Notes: generated by a model from the sequence alone, not told the origin. Numbered from the stretch's first letter, positions 55,373-64,000 are shown. The stretch is 64,000 bases of DNA from Stenotrophomonas sp. SAU14A_NAIMI4_8 (GCF_003086695.1 NZ_CP025999.1:2149680-2213679); one strand, 5' to 3'. Program-made: numbers and translations.

Positions 55373-56109
55373 GCGCTCTCCTTTTCATCCACTGCGGTCT
55401 CGACCACACCGGCCGCAGCGGCAAGCGCGGCCGCTTCGACTGCGCCCTTTCGCTCGCTGTAGCGGTCAACCAGGTAGTCACTGCGGCCACGCACCAGGAG
55501 GGTGAACTTGACCAGTTCTTCCATCACATCCACTACGCGATCGTAGTAGGCCGACGGTTTCATGCGCCCCTCATCATCGAACTCCTGCCAGGCCTTGGCC
55601 ACCGAAGACTGATTCGGAATCGTGACCATCCGCATCCAGCGGCCAAGAACCCGTAGCGCGTTGACCACGTTGAAGGACTGGGAGCCTCCGCAAACCTGCA
55701 TCACGGCCAGCGTGCGACCTTGCGTCGGGCGTACGCTCCCCTCCTCCAGCGGCAGCCAGTCGATCTGGTTCTTGAACACGGCCGTCAGGGTGCCGTGGCG
55801 TTCCGGGCTGACCCAGACGTGCCCTTCGGACCACAGCGAGGCCTGGCGCAGCTCCTGCACCTTGGGGTGCGAGGCGGGCACCGAGTCGAGCATCGGCAGG
55901 TCGTGCGGATCGAACAGCCGGGTCTCTGCACCCAAGTGCTCCAACAACCGCTGCGCCTCCAGCGCCAGCTTGCGGCTGAAGGACTGCGGGCGCAGGGAGC
56001 CGTACAGGATCAGGATGCGGGGCCGGTGTGGCGAGGCGTTCGGCTCGCTCAGCCTTTCGGCAGCTGGAGGGTTCAATGCGCCGGGGACGACGTTGGGAAG
56101 CTGCTGCAT
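55369..56109 (-). CDS. arsH: ArsH, NADPH-dependent FMN reductase of arsenic operons
   Basis: ArsH oxidises trivalent organoarsenicals. The 246-residue flavodoxin-like protein shows the FMN-binding segment [38 protein letters not shown], and [20 protein letters not shown], all typical for ArsH. It is the first gene of the reverse-strand half of the arsenic cluster, divergent from arsR with a 40-base gap that must hold both promoters. Confidence 0.94.
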   Translation of the reverse strand: MQQLPNVVPGALNPPAAERLSEPNASPHRPRILILYGSLRPQSFSRKLALEAQRLLEHLGAETRLFDPHDLPMLDSVPASHPKVQELRQASLWSEGHVWVSPERHGTLTAVFKNQIDWLPLEEGSVRPTQGRTLAVMQVCGGSQSFNVVNALRVLGRWMRMVTIPNQSSVAKAWQEFDDEGRMKPSAYYDRVVDVMEELVKFTLLVRGRSDYLVDRYSERKGAVEAAALAAAAGVVETAVDEKESA

Positions 56110-56114
56110 GCGGG

Positions 56115-56149
56115 TTGTCCTGCCGATTCGATTCGACTATTCTAGAAAC
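56115..56149 (+). promoter_or_regulatory. arsR promoter, predicted leaderless transcript
   Basis: TTGTCC (56115-56120), 17 bases, TATTCT (56138-56143), with the arsR ATG six bases after the -10 box. The short palindromic stretch around GATTCGATTCGA lies between the boxes and may be the ArsR operator. No ribosome-binding site is present. Confidence 0.6.
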
Positions 56150-56464
56150 ATGGAACATAAGACTGCAACCCATGCCTTGGCGGCCCTGGGCCACACCACC
56201 CGCCTTTCCATCTTTCGCCTCCTGGTCCAGGCCGGAAGTGGCGGCAAGCTGGCCGGTGACATCGCACAGTCGCTTTCCCTTCCCGGCGCCACCCTCTCCT
56301 TCCATCTGAAGGAGCTGCTGGCCGCAGGCCTGGTCACCGCCGAGCAGCGCGGTCGCACCATCTGCTACCGGGCCGAGTTCCAGGCGATGAGCGCGCTGGT
56401 GGCCTACCTGACCGAAAACTGCTGCGCGGGCGATCAGGCCTGCGACCGCCCTGCGGGTTGCTGA
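56150..56464 (+). CDS. arsR: ArsR-family arsenite-responsive repressor
   Basis: This winged-helix repressor has 104 residues. The pattern [40 protein letters not shown] and [13 protein letters not shown] is the standard ArsR DNA-binding domain. A cysteine cluster at the C-terminus ([15 protein letters not shown]) is where arsenite is expected to bind; this placement, instead of the CVC in the recognition helix, fits the class with C-terminal sensing sites. It is co-directional with acr3 and divergent from arsH. Confidence 0.94.
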   Translation: MEHKTATHALAALGHTTRLSIFRLLVQAGSGGKLAGDIAQSLSLPGATLSFHLKELLAAGLVTAEQRGRTICYRAEFQAMSALVAYLTENCCAGDQACDRPAGC

Positions 56465-56520
56465 CGTCTCGCCTCTTCGAGATCGCACAGATCGACCAAC
56501 CGCTCCCTGCGAGACCTGCC

Positions 56521-57579
56521 ATGACGACTGACACGCCCCGCCTGTCCTTCCTGGACCGGCACCTTACGCTCTGGATTTTCCTGGCAATGGCCCTGGGCGT
56601 CGGCGTGGGCGCGATGTTCGAAGGCGTGCCCAGCGCGCTCCATAGCCTGTCGATTGGATCGACGAACATCCCGATCGCCATTGGCCTGATCCTGATGATG
56701 TATCCGCCGCTGGCCAAGGTGAAGTACGAAGCGCTGCCCAAGGTGTTCGCCGACAAGCGTGTACTTATGCTGTCGCTGGTGCAGAACTGGATCATCGGCC
56801 CGCTCCTGATGTTTGGCCTGGCGGTGCTGTTCCTGCGCGACTACCCCGAATACATGACCGGCCTGATTTTGATTGGGCTGGCACGCTGCATTGCCATGGT
56901 GCTGGTCTGGAACCAGCTCGCCCGCGGCGATGGGCAGTACGTGGCGGGCCTGGTGGCATTCAATTCGATCTTCCAGATCGCGCTGTTCAGTGTGTATGCG
57001 TGGTTCTTCCTGTCGTGGCTGCCGCCAGTGTTCGGGCTGCAGGGCAGCGTGATCGACGTCAGTTTCTGGACCATTGCCGAGGCCGTGCTGATCTATCTGG
57101 GCATCCCTTTCCTGGCGGGGTTCGTTACCCGACGCTGGCTCAAGGCGCGCAAGGGCGTGCGATGGTATGAAGAGACGTTCCTGCCGGCGATCAGTCCCAT
57201 CACGCTGGCGGCGCTGTTGTTCACGATCGTTGCCATGTTCAGCCTGAAGGGCGGCGACGTGCTGCGCATCCCGATGGATGCAGTGCGCATCGCGATCCCG
57301 CTCACGCTCTATTTCATTGTCCAGTTCGTGCTGAGCTTCTTCATGGGCAGGATCATTGCCAAGGACTACCCGCGCACGACCGCGATCGCCTTCACTGCGG
57401 CAGGCAACAACTTCGAGCTGGCCATTGCCGTTGCCATCGCCGCGTTTGGCCTGGCCTCGCCGGTCGCCTTCGCCGCGGTTATCGGCCCCTTGGTGGAAGT
57501 GCCTGTGCTGATCCTGTTGGTGCATGTCGCCCTGCGGCTGGACGGGCGCTATTTTCCTGCCGACGCACGAAGCCACTGA
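56521..57579 (+). CDS. acr3: Acr3-type arsenite efflux transporter
   Basis: This membrane protein of 352 residues has about ten hydrophobic helices and exports arsenite. Family segments include [39 protein letters not shown] (with the conserved Cys) and [20 protein letters not shown]. It belongs to the Acr3 (BASS) family and not ArsB proper. It follows arsR by 56 bases. Confidence 0.95.
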   Translation: MTTDTPRLSFLDRHLTLWIFLAMALGVGVGAMFEGVPSALHSLSIGSTNIPIAIGLILMMYPPLAKVKYEALPKVFADKRVLMLSLVQNWIIGPLLMFGLAVLFLRDYPEYMTGLILIGLARCIAMVLVWNQLARGDGQYVAGLVAFNSIFQIALFSVYAWFFLSWLPPVFGLQGSVIDVSFWTIAEAVLIYLGIPFLAGFVTRRWLKARKGVRWYEETFLPAISPITLAALLFTIVAMFSLKGGDVLRIPMDAVRIAIPLTLYFIVQFVLSFFMGRIIAKDYPRTTAIAFTAAGNNFELAIAVAIAAFGLASPVAFAAVIGPLVEVPVLILLVHVALRLDGRYFPADARSH

Positions 57580-57695
57580 GTCATGCGACGGGAATCGGCC
57601 CCATTAACGTGACGCATCACGCCCGACCCACACCCCATTGGCGCCCCACCCCACTCCCACTATAGTGCCTGCCCTCCCAAGGACCAGGCACCCAC

Positions 57696-58451
57696 ATGCC
57701 CTATATCGGAATCGGACTCCACGTACTGGCCGCCATCTTCTTCGCGGTCCACGCCATCCGCTCAGGCCAGAGCCTCTACTGGCTCCTCCTGCTCTTCTCG
57801 TTTCCGCTCCTGGGCAGCGTCGTCTACTTCCTGGCGATCTACTTTCCGGAAGCCCGCCATTCGCGCGGCGCCCGGCAGGCCATCCGCTCCGCCAAGCAAC
57901 TGGTGAACCCCGGCCAGGATCTGCGCAACGCGCGGGCCGAGCTGGCGCGCACGCCCACCGTGCAGAACCGGGTTCGCCTGGGCATGACGCTGCTCAATTC
58001 CGGCCAGGCCGAGGAAGCCCGAGACCTGCTGGAACACGCCGCCAGCTCACCACTGGGCGACGATCCTTACATCCTGACCGGCCTGGCTCGCGCTCGCCTG
58101 GATTCCGGCCACGCTGCGCTGGCGGTCGAGACGCTGGACGGCCTGTTCGCCCGCCACCCTGATACACGCCGCAAGCCGGAACAGACCCTGCTCTACGCGC
58201 AGGCACTGGCCGAAACCCAGTCGCCCGACGCCCGCGCAGCGTTCGAGCGCGCGGTGGACTGCGGTAACGATGCCGCCGCACGTTGCCTGTATGCCGAATG
58301 GCTGATGGCGCAGCCGCAGTCGGCCGATCGGGATCAGGCCCGCAGCTTGTTCGACAGCATCCTGGACGACGCCAAGCACTGGTCGCGCCACGCGCGCAGC
58401 CACAATGCCGCGTGGCTTGAGCGGACCAAGGTGGCGATGAAGGGCCGCTAG
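57696..58451 (+). CDS. Membrane-anchored TPR protein
   Basis: The protein has 251 residues. Two hydrophobic helices at the N-terminus (about 5-20 and 28-48; PLD-nuclease-N-like) are followed by a region with helical repeats of TPR type (VRLGMTLLNSGQAEEARDLL, ILTGLARARLDSGHAALAVE). The role is unknown. A TATAGT -10-like box lies about 30 bases upstream of the ATG. Its last 75 bases are duplicated 1.1 kb downstream, on the other side of the CPBP gene. Confidence 0.75.
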   Translation: MPYIGIGLHVLAAIFFAVHAIRSGQSLYWLLLLFSFPLLGSVVYFLAIYFPEARHSRGARQAIRSAKQLVNPGQDLRNARAELARTPTVQNRVRLGMTLLNSGQAEEARDLLEHAASSPLGDDPYILTGLARARLDSGHAALAVETLDGLFARHPDTRRKPEQTLLYAQALAETQSPDARAAFERAVDCGNDAAARCLYAEWLMAQPQSADRDQARSLFDSILDDAKHWSRHARSHNAAWLERTKVAMKGR

Positions 58452-58455
58452 CGGC
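58376..58455 (+). repeat. 3' end of the TPR gene, left copy of a flanking duplication
   Basis: From TGGTCGCGCCACGCGCGCAG to just beyond the stop codon this sequence recurs at about 59489-59567 with roughly ten changes. Confidence 0.8.
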
Positions 58456-59365
58456 TGTGGCCCGTCGGCGAGAGGCTCTGAGCTCCGCGCGTCTTTCGCC
58501 ACTGCATCCACGCGATCGCGGCGACGAAGAACACGCTGCACAGGTAACTTCCTTCCGGGCCTTCCGCGCCACCGGTCAGGGCGTCGAGGCCTTGCGGGCG
58601 CAGCGCCACCAACAACGCCGGCAGGTGCGCATCGATGCCGGTGACGGGCAGTTCGAAGCCCGTCGCGAGCAACCAGTTCCACCCCGCGTGCCAGCCCATC
58701 ACGCCCCAGATATTGCCGGTCCGCAGCGCCCAGGCGCAGGCGAACAGCGAGAACAAGAACATGCCAAGCGTGACCCGGAGCGGCTGGTGCGGACTGAAAT
58801 GCAGGAAGCAGAAAACGAGCGACACCAGCAGCACTGCCACCGCGACATTGGTCTTGCGCGCCACCGCCGACAGCATCCAGCCGCGGAAGATAATCTCCTC
58901 CACGCTCGCCTGGAACATGAAACTCAGTAGCAGCAGACCGATGTGCAGCAGACTGATGGGCGATCGCCAGGCCAGCCCCACGCCTGCCGCCTGCATGCCG
59001 CCCGCCATCCAGATCGCAACTACGACCAGCGCGATCGTGCCGAATCCAACGGCCAGTCCGCGCAGGAAGGTTTTCAGCGGCGCCGGACCGGTCAGCCCGA
59101 TACTCGCCAGCGAGCGCCCTTCGACGAAGCGCACCCAGGCGAGCACGGCCACCAGCGTCGGCGCGAAGCCAATCCACAGCAGCGCATGCACGCCAGCAAG
59201 TCCGATCGGATCGCCGCCCGGCGTCGACCAATGCTGCGACTGCATCCACCCGTCCAGCGCGAGCACCGGTACCGCGTTGAACAAGATCATAAGGATCGGC
59301 GCCAGCCAGGTCCAGGGCAACCAGCCGCGGGCCGGTTCCGGCGAATACAGGGCAACGGGGGTCAT
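58448..59365 (-). CDS. CPBP-family intramembrane metalloprotease (Abi/CAAX-like)
   Basis: This multi-pass membrane protein of 305 residues has the three CPBP motifs: EEIIFRG (in ASVEEIIFRGWML), FxxxH (VFCFLHFS) and HxxxN (GWHAGWNW). Such proteases are related to type II CAAX prenyl endopeptidases, and in bacteria are linked to bacteriocin self-immunity or envelope regulation. The ATG at 59365 is used. It converges on the TPR gene, overlapping by four bases, and is flanked by a duplicated gene end. Confidence 0.88.
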   Translation of the reverse strand: MTPVALYSPEPARGWLPWTWLAPILMILFNAVPVLALDGWMQSQHWSTPGGDPIGLAGVHALLWIGFAPTLVAVLAWVRFVEGRSLASIGLTGPAPLKTFLRGLAVGFGTIALVVVAIWMAGGMQAAGVGLAWRSPISLLHIGLLLLSFMFQASVEEIIFRGWMLSAVARKTNVAVAVLLVSLVFCFLHFSPHQPLRVTLGMFLFSLFACAWALRTGNIWGVMGWHAGWNWLLATGFELPVTGIDAHLPALLVALRPQGLDALTGGAEGPEGSYLCSVFFVAAIAWMQWRKTRGAQSLSPTGHSR

Positions 59366-59488
59366 GCGGGCTCCAGATCGACGTGATCGCCGCTGGAAGT
59401 TGCCACCCGCGCAGAGGCGTGGCAACCCGTTTGCGACCAAGCCACAGATGCCTCCGATGAATGGCCTGGATCGCCGACGGGATGGCAC

Positions 59489-59567
59489 TGATTGGTCGCG
59501 CCATGCGCGCAGCCACAATGCCGCGCGGCTTGAGCGCACCAAAATGGCGATTAAAGGCCACTAACGG
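59489..59567 (+). repeat. Duplicated 3' end of the TPR gene, right copy
   Basis: The sequence still encodes WSRHARSHNAARLERTKMAI and a stop in frame, as in the TPR gene (WSRHARSHNAAWLERTKVAM). It has no gene around it. Between 59366 and 59796 nothing else is recognisable except short GGCCGTTAG/CTAACGGCC repeats near 59562-59582. Confidence 0.8.
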
Positions 59568-59798
59568 CCGCTAACGGCCGCCGGCAGATGACGTTGGCAT
59601 GTCGCATCTGCCCTGCCCTCGGTCGCTGCATTCGGTCCGCGACAACGCACTCGCCTGAATCGCCGATACCGGCGAAAGCCTTGCGCGCCAAGGCATCAGC
59701 AACGCCGCGTAATTTGCAACGATTCTGAAAATGTTGAAAGCAGTGACGGCTTCGCCCCTACTGCCTTGGCATTGAGCGCAACCGGGCGTATTCCTTGG

Positions 59799-60037
59799 CG
59801 GGCCACCGAAAACGGGTGGTCGGGGCCTCGAAAATCCCGGTTGTGCAACTGATGTTTACGCTTGCCAGTCGGCACCACCTTCGCGTGGTGTCGGCTGGCA
59901 ATCCGTCTGCCGGCCATGGCGGGCGGTGCGTGGGGGCTTCGTGCCCGCCCGGGCTTAGTTGCACACCGGATTTCGAGCCACGCATCGTCCGCCACCTTTA
60001 TCGGTGGCGGCTTCTGCCTGCACGCAAGGAGCCCGCC
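59799..60037 (+). promoter_or_regulatory. Structured leader of the 121-residue protein gene (copy B)
   Basis: Hairpins include CCACC-GAAAAC-GGGTGG, a 15-pair stem at 59864-59899 (GCCAGTCGGCACCAC with GTGGTGTCGGCTGGC, six-base loop), and CCGCCACC-TTTAT-CGGTGGCGG (59989-60010). In copy A part of the second stem has a different sequence but can still pair. Confidence 0.6.
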
Positions 60038-60403
60038 ATGACCGCACCCTATTCCCCTGCCCCGCATTCCATCCAGGAGCCGCCGGCAGCCGATCCCGCG
60101 CCAGACCCCAACACCCTTACCCAGTTGCTGCGCAGGATCGGCGCCGGGGCAGCCTCCGACGGCCAGCCTTGGCCGGAACGCCACCCGCTACGCAGCCGAC
60201 AGATTGCACTGGCCGACGCCGATTGCGCCCTGGCCGGCCAGCGCGTGGTGCAGGAGTTGCTGCTGGCCGCCGAGCGCGCCCGCCAGAACGGAGACCCCGA
60301 CCAGGACGTGGGCGATCGCGTTATGGAGGGCCTGGCGATGGCCTGCCTCGCGCTCAACGTCTTCATCCAGGAACGCGTGCGGCCGCTCGGCGCGGGGTCG
60401 TGA
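60038..60403 (+). CDS. Hypothetical protein, 121 residues (paralogue B)
   Basis: This is the intact partner of the gene at 53580, with the same Pro/Ala-rich start and helical rest. Substitutions are few and mostly conservative (for example Arg/Lys-neutral changes around LRRIGAGAASDG). Its TGA stop is followed at once by the GTG of the next gene, so the two are probably co-translated. The function is unknown. Confidence 0.75.
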   Translation: MTAPYSPAPHSIQEPPAADPAPDPNTLTQLLRRIGAGAASDGQPWPERHPLRSRQIALADADCALAGQRVVQELLLAAERARQNGDPDQDVGDRVMEGLAMACLALNVFIQERVRPLGAGS

Positions 60404-60925
60404 GTGCGGTCATTCCTGGCGTCTAGCCTGATGGTTCTCGGCGCGCTGGCCGCTATTGCCTGCCTGCCATGGCCGCAGAGCGCAGCCGAAGAGAAGTGGG
60501 TATATCCGAAGGTTGGATTCGCAGAGTTCGAGAAGCTCTATGGCAGTGCGCACGAATTTGTTTCCACGCGCCGAGCAACGGGCTTCACGATCCACCCCGC
60601 GGATGCCGTTGCGCCCTCTTTCCAGGTGCGTTGCAAGGGCTTTCCCGTGCTGAGGGTGGAGCGCACAAAACCGACTGTCGCGCTTCGTCTGCCGGCGGAC
60701 GCCCTGCAGCGTGCGCCGGAATCTGAGGCGCTGTATCTGGATCTGCAGCAGTTGATGGCGCTCAACCAGCTTGAGGGTGTCAGCATTCCCGATGGGCGGG
60801 CCCGGCCGTGGTGGCGGGCCGGGCCCGTGGTGCCTAGGAATGAGCGGTGTGCGCCGCCATCTGGTGGCCGGTTGATGGACTGGTGCCGGGCCGCGCGTTC
60901 GATGGTGCGGGATAGATTTTGGTGA
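60404..60925 (+). CDS. Hypothetical protein with N-terminal membrane anchor or signal
   Basis: The protein has 173 residues. The start LASSLMVLGALAAIACLPWP is a hydrophobic signal or anchor with a Cys that could be a poor lipobox. The mature region contains KLYGSAHEFVSTRRATGF, FQVRCKGFPVLRVERTKPTV and ARPWWRAGP. The family is not recognised. The first 155 residues are shared with the frameshifted copy at 53946; the tail (after about 60873) is unique. It converges on the RHS-immunity gene. Confidence 0.65.
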   Translation: MRSFLASSLMVLGALAAIACLPWPQSAAEEKWVYPKVGFAEFEKLYGSAHEFVSTRRATGFTIHPADAVAPSFQVRCKGFPVLRVERTKPTVALRLPADALQRAPESEALYLDLQQLMALNQLEGVSIPDGRARPWWRAGPVVPRNERCAPPSGGRLMDWCRAARSMVRDRFW

Positions 60926-60941
60926 TGGGGCGCTGCGGAGG

Positions 60942-60965
60942 GCAGTCGAGCAAGCTCGACTCTAC
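60942..60965 (-). repeat. SMAG palindrome (GTAGAGTCGAGC class)
   Basis: A full reverse copy lies between the converging gene at 60404 and the membrane-protein gene at 60976. Confidence 0.88.
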
Positions 60966-60975
60966 GGTTCGACGA

Positions 60976-61434
60976 TCAGTCTCCGCGCGACACCATTCGC
61001 ACAAGAAGTGTTCGCCTCAAATAGCCTGATGCGCCACAGAATGCGATTGCTCCCACAAGCCAACTTCCAAGCAATACCGAAGGCCAAATGTCCGCAACCA
61101 ATGCCGTTGCTCCGAATCTCTGAAAGCTCTGCAGAAGTAAGCGATGCCCGCCATCAACTGCCAGATTGGAAAGCGTGACCGCCACAGTGCCGAATGCGAG
61201 CCCAGCAATGCCCCCCGCCACCAAGCTGCGCAACATGCCACGCATACGCCCGCGTCGAGACAGTGCAAAGAATGCGACCGAAAGAAACACGGAGAGAAGT
61301 AACACGTATGGAATTCGCATCGCCGCTATCTTCATGAACGCGGATATCCATATCCACCCCGCAAAATTCACGAGTGCAGATAGAGTGAAGCAAATCAATG
61401 ATGAAACAACTCTATCCCTTACTTCACTGGACAT
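60976..61434 (-). CDS. Predicted membrane immunity protein for the RHS toxin
   Basis: The protein has 152 residues with about four hydrophobic segments (about 12-32, 39-58, 68-88, 112-135). The start ATG lies inside the last codons of the RHS gene (16-base overlap), and GAGGG precedes it. Polymorphic toxins are nearly always followed by their immunity gene, and overlap suggests tight coupling. A membrane immunity protein suggests that the toxin acts at or across the inner membrane. The family is not recognised, and the role is inferred from position. Confidence 0.65.
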   Translation of the reverse strand: MSSEVRDRVVSSLICFTLSALVNFAGWIWISAFMKIAAMRIPYVLLLSVFLSVAFFALSRRGRMRGMLRSLVAGGIAGLAFGTVAVTLSNLAVDGGHRLLLQSFQRFGATALVADIWPSVLLGSWLVGAIAFCGASGYLRRTLLVRMVSRGD

Positions 61435-64000
61435 TTCGCGCCCTCTGCGCTCTTTTGGAGAGCGCCTGGAAAGATGGTTTGCTTGATTCCGCACATTCCA
61501 CCCAACACGCCAGAGACATGGCTTGCGCACCAGAAGCCTCGCGCATCCCCCCACTCCTCTGCCCTCTCAATGAGAGCTGTTTCTTGCTCCGGGGTCAAGG
61601 GAATGACTGTGAAATCAACCCGACTACCCGTTCCTGTCTGATACCTCGTATAGCTCACCAAACTAGCGTCATCCCCGTCAAACGTGCCTCCTGACCCCCG
61701 ACGGCCACCCGGTGAGTAGGAGCCGGAAGGGTCATACAGGAAATCGGGCTTGCCAGGTCTCGAGATATGAATGGCAGAGTGGCTTCCAATTCCGAAATCA
61801 TGTGTCGTTATTAGGATCGTCTTCAGCCCGAGCGGATCGGCAAACCGGGTCGGGCTCGAAGTCACGTAGCCGTAGGTGCTGACACCAGCAGTCAACCCAA
61901 TCGGATCACTCTGGGAATACCGCCCCACCGATGGGTCATACTCCCGCTGGTAGTTGTAGAACATCCCACTTGCATCCGTCGCCTGCTGGCCCGGGAAGCG
62001 CAGCGCCAGCTCGAACGCCACACCATCACCATCCGGGTCGGCACTCGGGATCTGGTTCCCAAACACTTCGCTCTTGTTGCTCCACTCCCAGACCGCCACA
62101 TCCCGCACTGGGTCGATCACCACACGCGGTGTGCCCAGGTGATCGGGCTGGATGTAGGCGAGCTCCGGCACGCCCGCAGCGGGCACGTTGATCAGCGCCA
62201 CTGGATAGTTGTCCAGCCAGATGGCCTGCTGCTGCGCATCACCACTGGCGCTGTAGTTGCCCAGCCATTGCCCTGCTTCGTCATACAAGGTGATCTGCGC
62301 AGTACCGCCCGCCGGGGTACGCAGCACGCGCTCACCGCGATGGTTGTAGGCATAGCTTTCCAGCACCGCGTTGCCCTGCTTCACCGCATTCATGCGGTTG
62401 GCGTCGTTGTAGGTGAATGCCTTGCTGCCAATGTTGGTGGTATTGCCCGCCGCATCATGGTCACGTACTTCGCCGTCCACCGCGATCAAACGATGGCTGC
62501 TGGCGGGATAGGTGTAGTTGGCCACACCGGTCGCGGTGGTCAATGCAGTGCGGTTGCCGGTGGCATCGTACGCATACGTCTCAATCGGCGTGCCCGTCGT
62601 ACCGTCCTGGGTCTGGGTCAGGCGACCCAGCGTGTCGTAGGCATACGTGGCCAACACGGTTGAGCCCGCACCATTCTTCAATTCGGTGATGGAGCCCGCC
62701 GGATCGTACCCGTAGCTCAGCGACAGGCCGTCGGCGGCCGGGTCGTGTACTGCCTGCGGGCGGTAATCCAGATCCAGCGGACGCTGCAGTTGGCGCCCAT
62801 TGCCGTAGCTCCATCCCGTCGCGGGGCCGAAGGCGGCGTAGGTCACGTTGTCGACCACCACCTGCCGCGCTTGCCCCGGGCGGGTCAATCCAACCTGGCT
62901 GATGCGCCCCAAGGGGTCGCGAACATAGTCGGCCACACTGCCATCGGGATAGGTCAGCGCGGTCAGGCGGCCCGCCTTGCTGTAGGCATAGCGCACGATG
63001 CTGGACACACCGTTGATCGTCTGTACCTTGCGGGTGATCTGGCCGAAGCGGTCGTGGCAGTACTGGGTGCTGCCATTGGCATGCAGTACCTGGCCCAGGC
63101 GCCCCTTGGCGAAGCGCTCGTCGGCGGCACAGGCAGCCGGCGCCACATCGTAGCTGTAGCCGATATCCAGATTCGGATCTGGGTACGCAACACCGATCAA
63201 GCGATTGAGCGCGTCGTAACTGTAGGTGGCCGTAACGCCACGTGCATCGGTGCGGGTCTTGCGATTGCCCGCCGCATCCACGGTGAAGCTGCTGGTGCCG
63301 CTGTCGGGACTGACCTGGTCGGTCAGGTCGCCGAATCCATTGTAGGCATAGGTGGTGTGCAACCCCTTGGGATCGGTCACCTGGGTAACCTGATCCAGCG
63401 CGTTGTACTGGCTACGGATTTCGGCCGCCACGCCGCCAACGTCCTGCAGAGTCTGCGCCAGCCGGTTCAGCGGATCGTACTGCAGACTGGTGACGCGCTG
63501 AAGCGCATCGGTCACCGTCTGCGGGTTGCCGTTGCCATCGTAGGTGAAGCTGGTGGCGTGGTTGCTGGCGTCTTTCAGCGCCGACAGCTGCCCGAGCGTG
63601 TTGTAAATGCGTGCCAAGGTGCGCCGCAGGGTGCCACCCGCATCCACCGTGTCTTCCTTGAGACGATTACCGGCGTTGTCCAGCGTGTAGTGGACGGTGT
63701 TTCCGGCGCTGTCCTCGATATCGGTCAGTCGCAGTGCGGCGTCATACACGTAGGTCACGCTGCCGCCATCCGGCTCGGTGATCTGCTGCACCTGGCCTGT
63801 GGGCCAGTAGCTGATCTGGGTGGAGCGATCCTCTGCGGTGGTGGCCCCGCGTACGGTCACCGAGTTGGGCCAGCCGCGAGCATGGTAGGCGTAGTCGGTG
63901 ACCACGCCATTGGCATCCTTCACTGACAGCGGCCGCCCGTAGGCGTCGTAGGCCAGCGTCTCCACCGTCTGACCGAGTGCATTGGTGACGCTGCGCAGGT
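61419..64000 (-). CDS. RHS-repeat polymorphic toxin, 5' end outside the window
   Basis: At least 850 residues are visible, and the frame runs to the window edge. Dozens of YD repeats (YDALNRLIGV, YDTLGRLTQTQDG, YNHRGERVLRT) lead to the RHS core end (REYDPSVGRYSQSDPIGLTA, then RFADPLGL). About 134 residues follow as toxin tail. It has His in GIGSHSAIHISRPG and, near the end, Cys in FWCASHVSGVLGG. This His-first, Cys-last order fits permuted papain-like (NlpC/P60-related) domains. Delivery could be by type VI secretion or another route; no VgrG or PAAR gene is in view. Confidence 0.85.
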   Translation of the reverse strand, partial: LRSVTNALGQTVETLAYDAYGRPLSVKDANGVVTDYAYHARGWPNSVTVRGATTAEDRSTQISYWPTGQVQQITEPDGGSVTYVYDAALRLTDIEDSAGNTVHYTLDNAGNRLKEDTVDAGGTLRRTLARIYNTLGQLSALKDASNHATSFTYDGNGNPQTVTDALQRVTSLQYDPLNRLAQTLQDVGGVAAEIRSQYNALDQVTQVTDPKGLHTTYAYNGFGDLTDQVSPDSGTSSFTVDAAGNRKTRTDARGVTATYSYDALNRLIGVAYPDPNLDIGYSYDVAPAACAADERFAKGRLGQVLHANGSTQYCHDRFGQITRKVQTINGVSSIVRYAYSKAGRLTALTYPDGSVADYVRDPLGRISQVGLTRPGQARQVVVDNVTYAAFGPATGWSYGNGRQLQRPLDLDYRPQAVHDPAADGLSLSYGYDPAGSITELKNGAGSTVLATYAYDTLGRLTQTQDGTTGTPIETYAYDATGNRTALTTATGVANYTYPASSHRLIAVDGEVRDHDAAGNTTNIGSKAFTYNDANRMNAVKQGNAVLESYAYNHRGERVLRTPAGGTAQITLYDEAGQWLGNYSASGDAQQQAIWLDNYPVALINVPAAGVPELAYIQPDHLGTPRVVIDPVRDVAVWEWSNKSEVFGNQIPSADPDGDGVAFELALRFPGQQATDASGMFYNYQREYDPSVGRYSQSDPIGLTAGVSTYGYVTSSPTRFADPLGLKTILITTHDFGIGSHSAIHISRPGKPDFLYDPSGSYSPGGRRGSGGTFDGDDASLVSYTRYQTGTGSRVDFTVIPLTPEQETALIERAEEWGDARGFWCASHVSGVLGGMCGIKQTIFPGALQKSAEGAKCPVK

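Larger units (their letters stand above)
59797..60873 (+). repeat. Right copy of the 1.1 kb paralogous direct repeat
   Basis: This copy has the structured leader, the 121-codon gene and an intact second gene. It matches 53341-54411 in the same orientation, about 6.45 kb away. Confidence 0.85.

Noticed and set aside
58635..59564. A 309-codon plus-strand frame ending in the duplicated TPR-gene tail
   Set aside because: Most of it is antisense to the CPBP protease; only the final 25 codons are meaningful, as a remnant of the TPR gene.

Overview
The window is chromosomal DNA of a Stenotrophomonas species, most likely of the S. maltophilia complex. The evidence is the high GC content with strongly GC-biased third codon positions, Xanthomonadaceae-type gene content, and over twenty short palindromes that begin with GTAG (the SMAG family described from S. 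maltophilia). No rRNA, tRNA, CRISPR array or transposase gene is visible.

Region 1 (1-12,000) is the edge of a motility and c-di-GMP locus. It holds flgA, flgM and flgN, a PAS histidine kinase, a converging operon of a membrane kinase and a GGDEF-EAL-REC protein, a PAS-GGDEF-EAL protein and a chemotaxis transducer. A sigma-54 promoter precedes flgA. Sigma-28-type promoters precede flgM, the GGDEF-EAL gene and the transducer, so these look like one flagellar regulon.

Region 2 (12,000-31,500) is housekeeping. nudJ-mnmA-hflD overlap as an operon. The order clpS-clpA-infA-aat-trxB-ftsK-lolA-rarA matches the Escherichia coli block. Genes absent from that ancestral order stand out: a higBA toxin-antitoxin module between two near-identical terminators, a FemAB-like acyltransferase, a peptidoglycan amidase with a broken duplicate of its tail, and a DUF3857/transglutaminase protein. 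ClpS, ClpA and Aat together form the bacterial N-degron pathway.

Region 3 (31,500-43,000) has an iron locus (candidate Fur box, esterase, YncE-like protein, hmuTUV-type ABC importer), small exported proteins bracketed by a second palindromic repeat family, and an EF-G paralogue behind a leader that holds a predicted leaderless 29-codon ORF and an intrinsic terminator. An AT-hook protein and a SapC protein follow.

Region 4 (43,000-50,000) has a BvgS-like hybrid kinase and LuxR-type regulator divergent from an Oar-like TonB-dependent receptor.

Region 5 (50,000-64,000) is accessory. It includes a protein with two tandem nitrilase-like domains, a 1.1 kb paralogous direct repeat (one copy frameshifted) flanking an arsenic-resistance cluster (arsC-arsH / arsR-acr3), a CPBP protease gene flanked by a duplicated gene end, and an RHS toxin with a predicted papain-like tail and an overlapping membrane protein that is probably its immunity protein.

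All functional calls come from reading motifs and gene order. No searches were run.
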